DNA of 64,000 nucleotides from Lachnospiraceae bacterium. GTDB taxonomy: Bacteria; Bacillota; Clostridia; Lachnospirales; Lachnospiraceae. The stretch is taken from NCBI GenBank assembly GCA_024403415.1, contig JAKSRY010000002.1, positions 107,257 through 171,256 of the forward strand, written 5' to 3'. The notes under the pieces were generated by a model that worked only from the letters and a program-made list of their open reading frames with translations, searched no databases and was not told the origin of the DNA. Shown here piece after piece: positions 17,856 through 26,033 of this stretch. The stretch's first letter is position 1; each line of letters begins with the position of its first letter. A program made the position numbers and the translations under genes.

Positions 17856-19199
17856 ATGTTTGAAAATATGACAGAAGCAGAAGCTAAAGAAAAAATACTT
17901 GCAGAAGTTAAAGAATATTGTGATACCTTTCATAATAAGAAAAAAGATTTTAAGGAGGGTGACAGAATTCCTTATGCTTCACGAGTATATGACAGTGAGG
18001 AGATGACCAATCTTGTCGATTCAGCCCTGGAGTTCTGGCTTACATCCGGAAGATATACAGACCAGTTTGAAAAACAGCTTGGTGAATATCTTGGTGTTAA
18101 GTATGTTTCACTTGTTAACTCAGGCTCATCAGCTAACTTGAATGCGTTTATGGCATTAACATCTCCACTTCTTGGAGACAAGAGAATTAAACGTGGAGAT
18201 GAAGTAATTACGGTTGCAGCAGGTTTTCCGACAACTGTTACTCCAATTATTCAGTTCGGTGCTGTTCCAGTTTTTGTAGATGTTACAATTGGACAGTATA
18301 ATATCGATGTGACTAAGCTTGAAGAAGCATATTCTGAAAAGACCAAGGCAGTTATGATGGCGCATACTCTTGGTAATCCATTTGATCTTAAAGCAGTAAA
18401 AGAATTTTGTGACAGACATGATATATGGCTTGTAGAAGATAATTGTGATGCACTTGGAAGCCAGTATACCATTGATGGAGTTACTAAGTTTACCGGAACA
18501 ATAGGGGATATCGGTACATCATCTTTTTACCCACCACATCATATGACAATGGGTGAAGGTGGTGCCGTATATACCAATAATCCGCTGCTTCACAGATGTA
18601 TTCGTTCTATGAGAGACTGGGGACGTGATTGCATTTGTCCTTCAGGAAAAGACAATTTCTGTGGTCATCGTTTTGATAAACAGTATGGAGAGCTCCCATT
18701 AGGATATGACCATAAATATGTTTATTCACACTTTGGCTATAATCTTAAAGCTACTGATATGCAGGCAGCTGTAGGCTGCGCACAGCTTAAAAAGTTTCCT
18801 TCCTTTGTTGAAAGAAGAAAAGAGAATTATAAATATCTTTTCAATGGTCTTAAAGAACTTCAGGATGCAGGAAGGCTTATTTTGCCGGTACCATGCGAAA
18901 ATTCAGATCCTTCATGGTTTGGATTCCTTATGACCTGTCTCGATGGAGTTGATAGGAATGCTGTTGTTAAGTATCTTGAAGAAGCCGGTATCCAGACAAG
19001 AATGTTATTCTCAGGAAATCTTATCAAACACCCATGCTTTGATGAAATGAGAGCTACAGGTGAAGGATATCGTGTAGTAGGATCGCTTGAAAACACAGAT
19101 ACCATTATGAATAATGCTTTTTGGATTGGGGTATATCCGGGAATGACAGAAGAAAAGCTTGAATATATGGTTAAAAAGATTAAAGAAATCGTTGAATAG
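17856..19199 (+). CDS. rfbH (ddhC): CDP-4-keto-6-deoxyglucose 3-dehydrase (E1)
   Basis: The product is a 447-residue PMP-dependent enzyme of the aspartate-aminotransferase fold. The Schiff-base lysine of sugar aminotransferases is replaced by histidine in 'FYPPHHMTMGEGG' (His 228/229), the hallmark of E1 dehydrases, which use PMP and an iron-sulfur cluster. Cysteines near 259, 261 and 269 fit a [2Fe-2S] ligand region. With a reductase (E3) it yields CDP-4-keto-3,6-dideoxyglucose; no ddhD reductase is visible in the window. The gene ends just before a terminator. The family call is secure. Confidence 0.93.
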   Translation: MFENMTEAEAKEKILAEVKEYCDTFHNKKKDFKEGDRIPYASRVYDSEEMTNLVDSALEFWLTSGRYTDQFEKQLGEYLGVKYVSLVNSGSSANLNAFMALTSPLLGDKRIKRGDEVITVAAGFPTTVTPIIQFGAVPVFVDVTIGQYNIDVTKLEEAYSEKTKAVMMAHTLGNPFDLKAVKEFCDRHDIWLVEDNCDALGSQYTIDGVTKFTGTIGDIGTSSFYPPHHMTMGEGGAVYTNNPLLHRCIRSMRDWGRDCICPSGKDNFCGHRFDKQYGELPLGYDHKYVYSHFGYNLKATDMQAAVGCAQLKKFPSFVERRKENYKYLFNGLKELQDAGRLILPVPCENSDPSWFGFLMTCLDGVDRNAVVKYLEEAGIQTRMLFSGNLIKHPCFDEMRATGEGYRVVGSLENTDTIMNNAFWIGVYPGMTEEKLEYMVKKIKEIVE

Positions 19200-19231
19200 G
19201 TATATATGAATTAAGATTAACATTGTAAAAG

Positions 19232-19272
19232 AAGGCCAAAGCATTAGCATATGTTTTGACCTTTTTTATTTT
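19232..19272 (+). terminator. rho-independent terminator after ddhC
   Basis: An imperfect stem of AAGGCCAAA (19232-19240) against TTTGACCTT (19255-19263) is followed by a T-rich run to 19272. It lies between the converging ddhC and the ketoisomerase gene. Confidence 0.65.
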
Positions 19273-19275
19273 TAC

Positions 19276-19695
19276 CTATATAGAACTGTTTACTATTTTG
19301 AGATAATCATCATAATTTCTAATATATTCATTTCCATCATAATGTGTGTCAGCTAATACTAAAAGAACAGAATCTGGTGAGAAATCATACATATCCTTCC
19401 AAACCATCGGTGGAATAAGTATTCCTGTTTTAGGTTTGTCGAGATTAATGATTTGTTCTTCATTTCCATCAGTAATACGGACTTTGGATGTACCTGCAAC
19501 ATTAATGAGGATAAATGTCGAACATTTGTTGGCATGCTGTCCGCGAACAACAGTTGCATCTGAACCGTACATATAAAAAACTCTTTTGATTTCAAAAGGA
19601 ATGTCTTGATTTCCTTCAATTACTATCAAGTTTCCCCGCTCATCCCCCAATTCCTTGAAGGAAAAAACAGGGCATTTATCCAATAAGCTGCTCAT
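19276..19695 (-). CDS. dTDP-4-keto-6-deoxyhexose 3,4-ketoisomerase, FdtA/QdtA-like
   Basis: The product has 139 residues and forms one cupin (WxcM/FdtA family). Recognisable blocks are 'DERGNLIVIEG', 'RVFYMYG', 'VRGQHANKC', 'GILIPPMVWKDMYDFS' and 'LVLADTHYD'. The family moves the keto group of dTDP-4-keto-6-deoxyglucose from C4 to C3, the step before 3-amination to Fuc3N/Qui3N. A matching aminotransferase is encoded far away at 44039. Start ATG 19695 has a ribosome site 'agaggt' 5 nt away; the longer frame to 19719 does not. The gene is reversed within a forward-oriented cluster. RmlA/RmlB are not in the window. Confidence 0.85.
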   Translation of the reverse strand: MSSLLDKCPVFSFKELGDERGNLIVIEGNQDIPFEIKRVFYMYGSDATVVRGQHANKCSTFILINVAGTSKVRITDGNEEQIINLDKPKTGILIPPMVWKDMYDFSPDSVLLVLADTHYDGNEYIRNYDDYLKIVNSSI

Positions 19696-19869
19696 ATCAT
19701 ACCTCTTTGTTTTTTGCAATTATTATATGATATAATAAAAGTGATGTGGTTTATTATCAATATGTTCTTAATACAATTTTAATACATTCTTAATATTATT
19801 GTATGATAATAATCAATGAATATATTGTATAGTAAAAGTATATTTATAGTCAAATAGAGGATTTGTTAA

Positions 19870-20760
19870 ATGAGAATATTACTTATATACAATCCGGTTT
19901 CGGGTGTTTCAAGAAATCGTGAGGAAAAGTTCGGGAAGATTTTATATGAACTTGGAAGAAGAAACTGCGATATAGTAGTATATCAGACCAAAGCTAACGG
20001 TGATGCAACCAAATACCTTGGTAAGCATTTAGAAGATGATTTTGACATGCTTGCGGTTAGAGGTGGTGATGGAACACTTCATGAAATTGTGAATGCTTTG
20101 ATGAAATATGAACTGAGTGTTCCTGTAGCATATCTTCCTGCCGGTTCAACAAATGACTATGCTAGTAATCTTGGAATTAAATCAAAGACAGCAGTTAAAA
20201 CACTTATATCAAGAAAGATAAGACATCTTGATATAGGAAAGTTTAATAAAGAGTACTTTACGTATGTTGCAGCCTTTGGAATAATGACTGATTTAAGCTT
20301 TGCTACTCCGCAAAAGGCTAAGAATTCTTTAGGATATCTTGCTTATCTTATGGGATGTGTTAAAGAATTAAAGGATATGCATCCCATACATATGAAATGC
20401 AGAGTTGATGATGGAACAATAGAAGATGACTTCCTTGTCGGAATGATAACCAATGCCCTAAGTATAGCGGGAGTTATCAAGAGAAAAGATAAAGGAGCAA
20501 AACTTGATGATGGCTTGATGGAGTATATTTTTATTAAGTATCCCAAGAACCCCGGTGATATAAGTCATATAATATATTCACTTATGAATTCAAAATTCGA
20601 CACAAAGTATATGTATTACGGAGCATCAAGGACCTTCGATATTGACTCAGATTCAATGGTGTGGACACTGGATGGTGAATGCGGTGGAAATCACAAACAT
20701 GTTAAAATAGATACTATACCTAAAGCGTTAAGTATTGCAGTTGGAAAAGAATATGAGTAA
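19870..20760 (+). CDS. lipid (diacylglycerol) kinase family protein
   Basis: The product has 296 residues of the DagK/YegS/sphingosine-kinase family. It shows 'IYNPVSGVSRNR' at the N-terminus, the nucleotide motif R-G-G-D-G-T-L-H-E at about 64-72 and 'LPAGSTNDYAS' at about 89-99. It phosphorylates a membrane lipid such as diacylglycerol at the inner leaflet. Its stop codon overlaps the start of the nonulosonate synthase gene. A role in recycling lipid left by polymer synthesis (as DgkB does for teichoic acids) is possible but inferred. Confidence 0.85.
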   Translation: MRILLIYNPVSGVSRNREEKFGKILYELGRRNCDIVVYQTKANGDATKYLGKHLEDDFDMLAVRGGDGTLHEIVNALMKYELSVPVAYLPAGSTNDYASNLGIKSKTAVKTLISRKIRHLDIGKFNKEYFTYVAAFGIMTDLSFATPQKAKNSLGYLAYLMGCVKELKDMHPIHMKCRVDDGTIEDDFLVGMITNALSIAGVIKRKDKGAKLDDGLMEYIFIKYPKNPGDISHIIYSLMNSKFDTKYMYYGASRTFDIDSDSMVWTLDGECGGNHKHVKIDTIPKALSIAVGKEYE

Positions 20761-21802
20761 AACAATTAAAATTGGAAATAGAATAATAGGAAAAGGTTAT
20801 CCAGCATATATTATTGCAGAAATGAGTGGAAATCATGCAGGCAGTATAGAAAATGCGAAGAAGATAATACATGCAGCCAAAGACTCAGGTGCAGACTGCA
20901 TTAAGATTCAGACTTATACGGCAGATACCCTCACTATCGATTGTGATAATAAATATTTTCACATTGACAACGGAACCTGGGAAGGTGAAAACCTTTATAA
21001 TTTGTATCAAAAGGCATTTACACCCTGGGAGTGGCAAAAAGAATTAATGGAAGAAGCAAAAAAAGTCGGTATTGACTTCTTTTCAACACCATTTGACAGA
21101 TCATCGGTTGATTTTCTTGAAGATCTGGGAGTTGAATTCTATAAGATTGCTTCTTTTGAACTGGTTGATATTCCCTTAATTGAATATGTTGCTTCGAAAA
21201 ACAAGCCAATAATAATGTCAACGGGTCTTGCGACTAAAGACGAAATTGAGGAGGCTGTAGATGCTGTAAGAAGGATGGGAAATGACCAGCTTGCGTTGCT
21301 TAAATGTGCAAGTGCATATCCTGCTATTACGGATGAAATGAATCTTACAACTATTAATGATATATCAGAAAGCTTTGATGTACCGGCGGGGTTATCGGAC
21401 CATTCTATGGGATTCCTTGGAGCTATAACTGCCGTTTCGCTTGGCGGATGTATTATTGAAAAGCATTTTTGCTTAAGCAGGGAAATTGAAAACCCGGATT
21501 CTTCCTTCTCCATGGAGCCTGCTGAATTTAAGGAAATGGTTAAAATGATAAGAGAATGTGAGAAGGCTGTAGGAACTGTTTCATATGGTCCTACTTCTCA
21601 GGAATTGGACAGCCTGCACTTTAGGAAATCCATTTTCTGTGTTGAAGATATTAAAAAAGGTGATATTATAACTGATAAAAATGTCAGAGTAATTAGGCCG
21701 GGAGATGGCATGGCACCAAAATTCTGGAAGGATATTCTTGGAAGAAAGGCCAAAGAGGATATTAAAAGAGGAACTCCGATGCGATATGAATTTCTCAGTT
21801 AA
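20753..21802 (+). CDS. pseI: pseudaminic-acid-synthase-like nonulosonate synthase
   Basis: The product has 349 residues. The NeuB TIM barrel runs to about 285 and a C-terminal SAF/antifreeze-like domain follows ('HFRKSIFCVEDIKKGDIITD' onward). The motifs 'IIAEMSGNH', 'IKIQTYTADT', 'LYQKAFTPWEWQ', 'FFSTPFDRSSVDFLEDL' and 'YKIASFEL' match PseI better than NeuB (sialate) or LegI. It condenses a six-carbon diacetamido sugar with phosphoenolpyruvate. The start overlaps the lipid kinase stop (ATG 20753). No PseB, PseC, PseG or PseF gene is in the window, so precursors must come from elsewhere or the substrate differs. Confidence 0.82.
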   Translation: MSKTIKIGNRIIGKGYPAYIIAEMSGNHAGSIENAKKIIHAAKDSGADCIKIQTYTADTLTIDCDNKYFHIDNGTWEGENLYNLYQKAFTPWEWQKELMEEAKKVGIDFFSTPFDRSSVDFLEDLGVEFYKIASFELVDIPLIEYVASKNKPIIMSTGLATKDEIEEAVDAVRRMGNDQLALLKCASAYPAITDEMNLTTINDISESFDVPAGLSDHSMGFLGAITAVSLGGCIIEKHFCLSREIENPDSSFSMEPAEFKEMVKMIRECEKAVGTVSYGPTSQELDSLHFRKSIFCVEDIKKGDIITDKNVRVIRPGDGMAPKFWKDILGRKAKEDIKRGTPMRYEFLS

Positions 21803-21823
21803 TTGTGAGAGAAAGGAGAAGAA

Positions 21824-22909
21824 ATGGGTTCAAATGATAAGAAAAAAATAAGCAAACCTTTAAGCATAATAATAGTGGTATTTGCTGTAATAGGTGTGAT
21901 TAGTGTAGGATATCTTGGATTTAAGGGAATTCAGAGCCTGCTCGGAAACTCTGAAGAAAACCAAAATGTAGCTACACTGCTCGAAAATGCTAAAGAGAAT
22001 AAGTACGAGGGTGAAGAAAACTCGAATGTATATGCAGAGGAAAAGCCTGCGGAAGTTGCTTCAGAGGAGAGTTCAGGGAATATATTTGTAGATCCGACAC
22101 AGAAAGCACCCGAAAATCAAAATGAGACACCTGCACCTGAACAAAAATTAGATGTAAATAATGATGGCAGAGTGCAGATTACCTTTTTAGGTGACAGCAT
22201 TTTGGATAATTTCAGAGGTGAAACAGGAATATGTGAGCTTGTTGCTAAAGAGCTTGATGCGAAAGTGTACAACATAGCAATTGGAGGAACTCCGGCTTCT
22301 GTTCCAAGAAATGGCTCGCCATATGATGATACCTTTGACGGAGAGTGTGGTTTGGCAGTAACAAAGATATTGGCAGGAAAAATTACTATTGATCATATAT
22401 ATGCTTGTGAAGCAAAGACAATTATTAGTGAACACGCTGAAGATATTAAGAAATCAGATATTTTTGTGATTGAATATGGTATAAATGATTTTCTTGCAGG
22501 AAGAATGCGTGTAAATATGGATGACTTGAATGATCCTTTTACATATGAAGGTGGCCTGAGAATGATGATTTATGATTTGCAGGCTATTAATCCCAATGCA
22601 GCAATTGTTCTTTGTCAGACAACCTATATTGAATTATATCGAGATAATGGTGAATATGTAGGAAATACTTATACACTTGATAATGGACCGGGAACAGCAG
22701 CAGATTATAATGGAACAATGGAAAGTGTAGCAAATGCTCTTGGACTATATATTTTCAAGCATGCAGATACAGGAATAGATGTTTACAACTTTAATGATAC
22801 TGTTTTAGATGGAATACACCTTAACGAAAATGGGCGTGCGATATATGCTGAGAATTTTTCTAAATTCCTGAAGACTCAGGTAATACCAAATCTTCATAAG
22901 GGTGACTAA
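21824..22909 (+). CDS. membrane-anchored SGNH/GDSL hydrolase
   Basis: The product has 361 residues. It has an N-terminal anchor helix (about 12-32), a Glu/Pro/Asn-rich linker (about 42-112), then an SGNH hydrolase. Block I is 'FLGDSILDNF' with G-D-S at 123-125, a G-I-N-D block follows near 217, and the catalytic Asp/His is in 'DGIHLNENG' near 329. It probably removes or moves O-acyl groups on the surface glycan outside the cell. It follows the PseI-like gene by 21 bp behind a strong 'aggag' site. A similar anchored hydrolase occurs at 56595. Confidence 0.8.
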   Translation: MGSNDKKKISKPLSIIIVVFAVIGVISVGYLGFKGIQSLLGNSEENQNVATLLENAKENKYEGEENSNVYAEEKPAEVASEESSGNIFVDPTQKAPENQNETPAPEQKLDVNNDGRVQITFLGDSILDNFRGETGICELVAKELDAKVYNIAIGGTPASVPRNGSPYDDTFDGECGLAVTKILAGKITIDHIYACEAKTIISEHAEDIKKSDIFVIEYGINDFLAGRMRVNMDDLNDPFTYEGGLRMMIYDLQAINPNAAIVLCQTTYIELYRDNGEYVGNTYTLDNGPGTAADYNGTMESVANALGLYIFKHADTGIDVYNFNDTVLDGIHLNENGRAIYAENFSKFLKTQVIPNLHKGD

Positions 22910-22964
22910 AACTTGGTCGTATTAAGATTGGAGTAATTGTTGGCCAGATGATTATGAAATAGAA

Positions 22965-23453
22965 TCAGCAAATGCTTAAATGAAATACTAATTCAGAATC
23001 AGATATGTTTTTATCTTTTTGTTCAAACCCAAGCTTTTGGAAACAGCGAATAGAGGCTTTGTTACCGGGTTTGACATAGGCCAGTAATGATACAGGTTTA
23101 GCTATTATAAATCCTTCATCGAGTAAATCGATGAGGGATTTTATTATTTTTGTGCCATAGCCTAAGCCTCTTTGCTTGGGACTTATCATATAACTGATGA
23201 TATAGGAAGATTTTTCTTCATTGATTGGGTCAAGTCGAATAGAACCAATAGGAGTGCTGTCATTCTCCAATATATAAAAATAGCATTGTTTCTCAGATAC
23301 AGAAGCAAGCTTTCGGTTAAACCAGGCTTTATGTTCTTCTAAAGAGATTGGAGATGAATTGAACGATTGTTTTCTTGTTTCAGAATCGTTTGACCATTCC
23401 AAAATGGTGAGCATATCCGAAGATTCAATTGAACGAAGATTAAAATTACTCAT
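22965..23453 (-). CDS. GNAT N-acetyltransferase, RimJ/PseH-like
   Basis: The product is a single GNAT domain of 162 residues. It starts 'FNLRSIESSDMLTILEWSND' and has the acetyl-CoA loop R-G-L-G-Y-G-T and the terminal 'NKASIRCFQKLGFE' of the family. PseH-type enzymes that acetylate the 4-amino group of pseudaminic-acid precursors look like this, and the PseI-like gene lies about 1.2 kb away on the other strand, so that role is plausible. Ribosomal-protein or antibiotic acetylation cannot be excluded. It shares the reverse orientation with the acyltransferase at 23467, whose stop is 13 bp upstream. Confidence 0.7.
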   Translation of the reverse strand: MSNFNLRSIESSDMLTILEWSNDSETRKQSFNSSPISLEEHKAWFNRKLASVSEKQCYFYILENDSTPIGSIRLDPINEEKSSYIISYMISPKQRGLGYGTKIIKSLIDLLDEGFIIAKPVSLLAYVKPGNKASIRCFQKLGFEQKDKNISDSELVFHLSIC

Positions 23454-23466
23454 ACAACCTATATCC

Positions 23467-24450
23467 TTATTGTTTAGTTATGCATATGTTCGAGGCTTTG
23501 ACAATATATTTCCAAATTATATTTAGCATTGCTGCACAAGCAAAACTGAATAAAACAATTAGACTACAAAATAAAAACTCGTTGTCTGTATAGTTCGCAA
23601 TAAATGGACCTAATAAATAAAGAATTAGTATATGTATTAAATAGACAGTGAAACATTGTTTTGAAAAAAAAGCAATGACAGATTTCATTTTAGGAGACTT
23701 GATAAGTTTCCCGAGTTCGATAGAAAAGATGAAAATAGCAGATACATAGAATGTTCTTAAAATGTTAAAATCCGCACCAAGATTTGTAAAGAACATGGCA
23801 ATAAAAGAAATTATTCCTAAAAGACAAGAAATTATTTTGATAATAGTTGGCAACTTGTACTGATTCAGAAAATAACCCAGAATAAAGTAAAATACGTAAC
23901 CAAGACCAATACAAATTTGTGATCTGTCAATTATTTCTATAAAACCCGACAATGGGGCTATAGCGGATAACGTAGGTAATAGTATAGCTGTGAGGAAACT
24001 GATGATGAAAAAATATATGAATATCTTTTTGTTTTTTTGTATTTGTTTTAATATTGGAAGAATAGCATACAGTCCAATTATCATATAGCAATACCAGAAA
24101 TGAAATGGACCAATGATGATTTGCCTAATGAAACTGTACACTCCTTTGCTTTCAGGAGCAAGAATAGTATAAATGGTTGACCAAAAGATAAAGGCAACGA
24201 CAATTCGTATAATGCTTTTGATAAGTTTACTTGAAGAAACGGAGTTATTTTCATCAAGCCAGAGAGCTCCACTTACCATAACAAAGAGAAGTACGCAGAA
24301 AGATGTAAACATCTTGATAATTGATGTTTGAGATGAATGAAGAAATACTACTGCTATCATTGCAATTATTCTGGCAATATCTAAACCAGTATTTCTGTTC
24401 AAATTTGGAGTGGAATTATTTGTGCTGTAGTTATTGGCAGTTGAGTTCAT
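23467..24450 (-). CDS. acyltransferase family 3 membrane protein
   Basis: The product has 327 residues and about 10 membrane helices. The N-terminal 'TGLDIARIIAMIAVVFLHSS' gives the family signature Asp24 and the catalytic His38. Such proteins (OafA, WecH, TarJ-like acyltransferases) acetylate surface sugars using cytoplasmic acetyl-CoA. It reads from the bidirectional palindromic promoter at about 24491. The target is unknown. Confidence 0.82.
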   Translation of the reverse strand: MNSTANNYSTNNSTPNLNRNTGLDIARIIAMIAVVFLHSSQTSIIKMFTSFCVLLFVMVSGALWLDENNSVSSSKLIKSIIRIVVAFIFWSTIYTILAPESKGVYSFIRQIIIGPFHFWYCYMIIGLYAILPILKQIQKNKKIFIYFFIISFLTAILLPTLSAIAPLSGFIEIIDRSQICIGLGYVFYFILGYFLNQYKLPTIIKIISCLLGIISFIAMFFTNLGADFNILRTFYVSAIFIFSIELGKLIKSPKMKSVIAFFSKQCFTVYLIHILILYLLGPFIANYTDNEFLFCSLIVLFSFACAAMLNIIWKYIVKASNICITKQ

Positions 24451-24490
24451 AATCTATTCCTTATACTCTATTTTTTGTTTTAAGCATTCA

Positions 24491-24506
24491 TGCTATAATT
24501 ATAGCA
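24491..24506. promoter_or_regulatory. palindromic double extended -10 (divergent promoter)
   Basis: A perfect 16-bp palindrome TGCTATAATTATAGCA lies between the divergent acyltransferase (-) and MBOAT (+) genes. On each strand it reads TGC-TATAAT, a full extended -10 element, so the same base pairs can serve both directions. No convincing -35 is present on either side, as expected for extended -10 promoters. Confidence 0.6.
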
Positions 24507-24545
24507 AAAAAATAATAAGAAGTATTTATTAGGTTAATATATATT

Positions 24546-26009
24546 ATGTCTTTTAATACATTTGAAATGCTATTTTTATTTATTCCGATAGCATTAGTTA
24601 CATACTGGCCTCTGGTTAAGAGAGGAAAAGCAGACTGGGCAATGAGACTGGTTTCTTTGGAAACACTGGTTTTTTATGCCGTGAGTTATTATAAATCAAC
24701 TCCTATTTTTTTAGTGAGTCTTGGACTTAATTATTTCTTTATATCTAAAATATTCACATCCTTAAAATCAAAAAGATGGATGATTGCAGGTGTTGTATTT
24801 GATATCCTGCTTCTTTGCGTACAAAAATACACACCGCTTATATTTGAAGGGTTCACTATTGAAGCTACCGGAATAAGCTATTATACCTTCTGCGAGATAG
24901 CACTTGTGGTTGAATCCTACAGAAAAACAATTAAAAAGATCGATTTTACGGAATATTCGTTTTGGATGGTATTTTTCCCTAAAATTATGCAGGGACCTAT
25001 TATGGTGCCGGATACCAAAAGCGATAATATTTACCCCAAAGGTAAAAGCAAAATAGATGCTGAGACTATATTTAGAGCAGTTATGCTCTTTACATTTGGA
25101 CTTTTTAAGAAGGTTATTATTGCAGATACTTTGGCAGCAGTTGCGTCCTTTGGATATGATAATCCAAATGCGATTCATACCGGAGAGGCCTTGATTATAG
25201 TATTGTCCTATGGCTTTCAGGTTTATTTTGACTTTACCGGATACTGTGATATGGGAATGGGAATCGCAGCTTTGTTTGGAATTGAGCTGCCAGTCAATTT
25301 CAATTCACCGTTCAAGGCAAAAAGTATTGAAGATTTTTGGAAAAGATGGCATATAACGCTGACCAAATTCTTTACTAAATATCTTTATATTCCGCTTGGC
25401 GGAAACAGAAAAGGCAAAGCCAGAATGTATCTTAATTTCATGATTGTATTCATGGTAAGCGCACTATGGCATGGTGTCGGTATCAATTTTATTATATGGG
25501 GAATTCTGCATGGCGGAATGTATGTCATCACAAGGTTTGTAAGGATGAGACATGAAGAGAAGTATGCAGACAGAACTAAAAAGGAATACGGTCCGGTTCT
25601 TGGCAGGATTATCCATGTGTTTAAGGTTGCATTAACCTTTTTATTTATAAATGTAACCTGGATATTCTTTGGAGAGCCTACCCTGGAATCGGCAATGAGA
25701 TATATCAGTTCACTTGGAGAGTGGTGGTTCCCTAGGTTAAGTCAGGGACTTGCAAACTGCTTTAACATAGATGAACTCTGGTATGTGATTAAAGTTGCCG
25801 GACTTGATAAATGGGAATATGGTATATATATTTTGCCGGTCGTTATACTGGTGGTACTGACTATCATTATCTTTTTTGCACCAAACTCAATCCAGTATTC
25901 AGGAAAATGTAAGATAAATATATGGAATACGTTATTGGTAGCCGTGCTTCTGATATGGAGCATAATGTCAATGAATGGCGTGGCAAGCTATGTGTATATG
26001 AATTTCTAA
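24546..26009 (+). CDS. MBOAT O-acyltransferase, copy 2
   Basis: The product has 487 residues and about 10-12 membrane helices. The MBOAT core is 'DFWKRWHITLTKFFTKYLYIPLGG' in sequence order (about 260-283), and the invariant histidine is in W-H-G at 309. Together with a periplasm-side SGNH-like protein it would acylate a surface polymer. Its likely partner (27434) is separated from it by a broken rhamnosidase gene. It lacks the ACP neighbour seen with copy 1, so acetyl-CoA is the more likely donor. Confidence 0.88.
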   Translation: MSFNTFEMLFLFIPIALVTYWPLVKRGKADWAMRLVSLETLVFYAVSYYKSTPIFLVSLGLNYFFISKIFTSLKSKRWMIAGVVFDILLLCVQKYTPLIFEGFTIEATGISYYTFCEIALVVESYRKTIKKIDFTEYSFWMVFFPKIMQGPIMVPDTKSDNIYPKGKSKIDAETIFRAVMLFTFGLFKKVIIADTLAAVASFGYDNPNAIHTGEALIIVLSYGFQVYFDFTGYCDMGMGIAALFGIELPVNFNSPFKAKSIEDFWKRWHITLTKFFTKYLYIPLGGNRKGKARMYLNFMIVFMVSALWHGVGINFIIWGILHGGMYVITRFVRMRHEEKYADRTKKEYGPVLGRIIHVFKVALTFLFINVTWIFFGEPTLESAMRYISSLGEWWFPRLSQGLANCFNIDELWYVIKVAGLDKWEYGIYILPVVILVVLTIIIFFAPNSIQYSGKCKINIWNTLLVAVLLIWSIMSMNGVASYVYMNF

Positions 26010-26033
26010 TAAGGAATTATTTGGTGAATAAAA

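Noticed and set aside
20753-21802. N-acetylneuraminate synthase (NeuB)
   Set aside because: Motifs such as 'IKIQTYTADT' and 'LYQKAFTPWEWQ' fit PseI better; no neuA or neuC is present.
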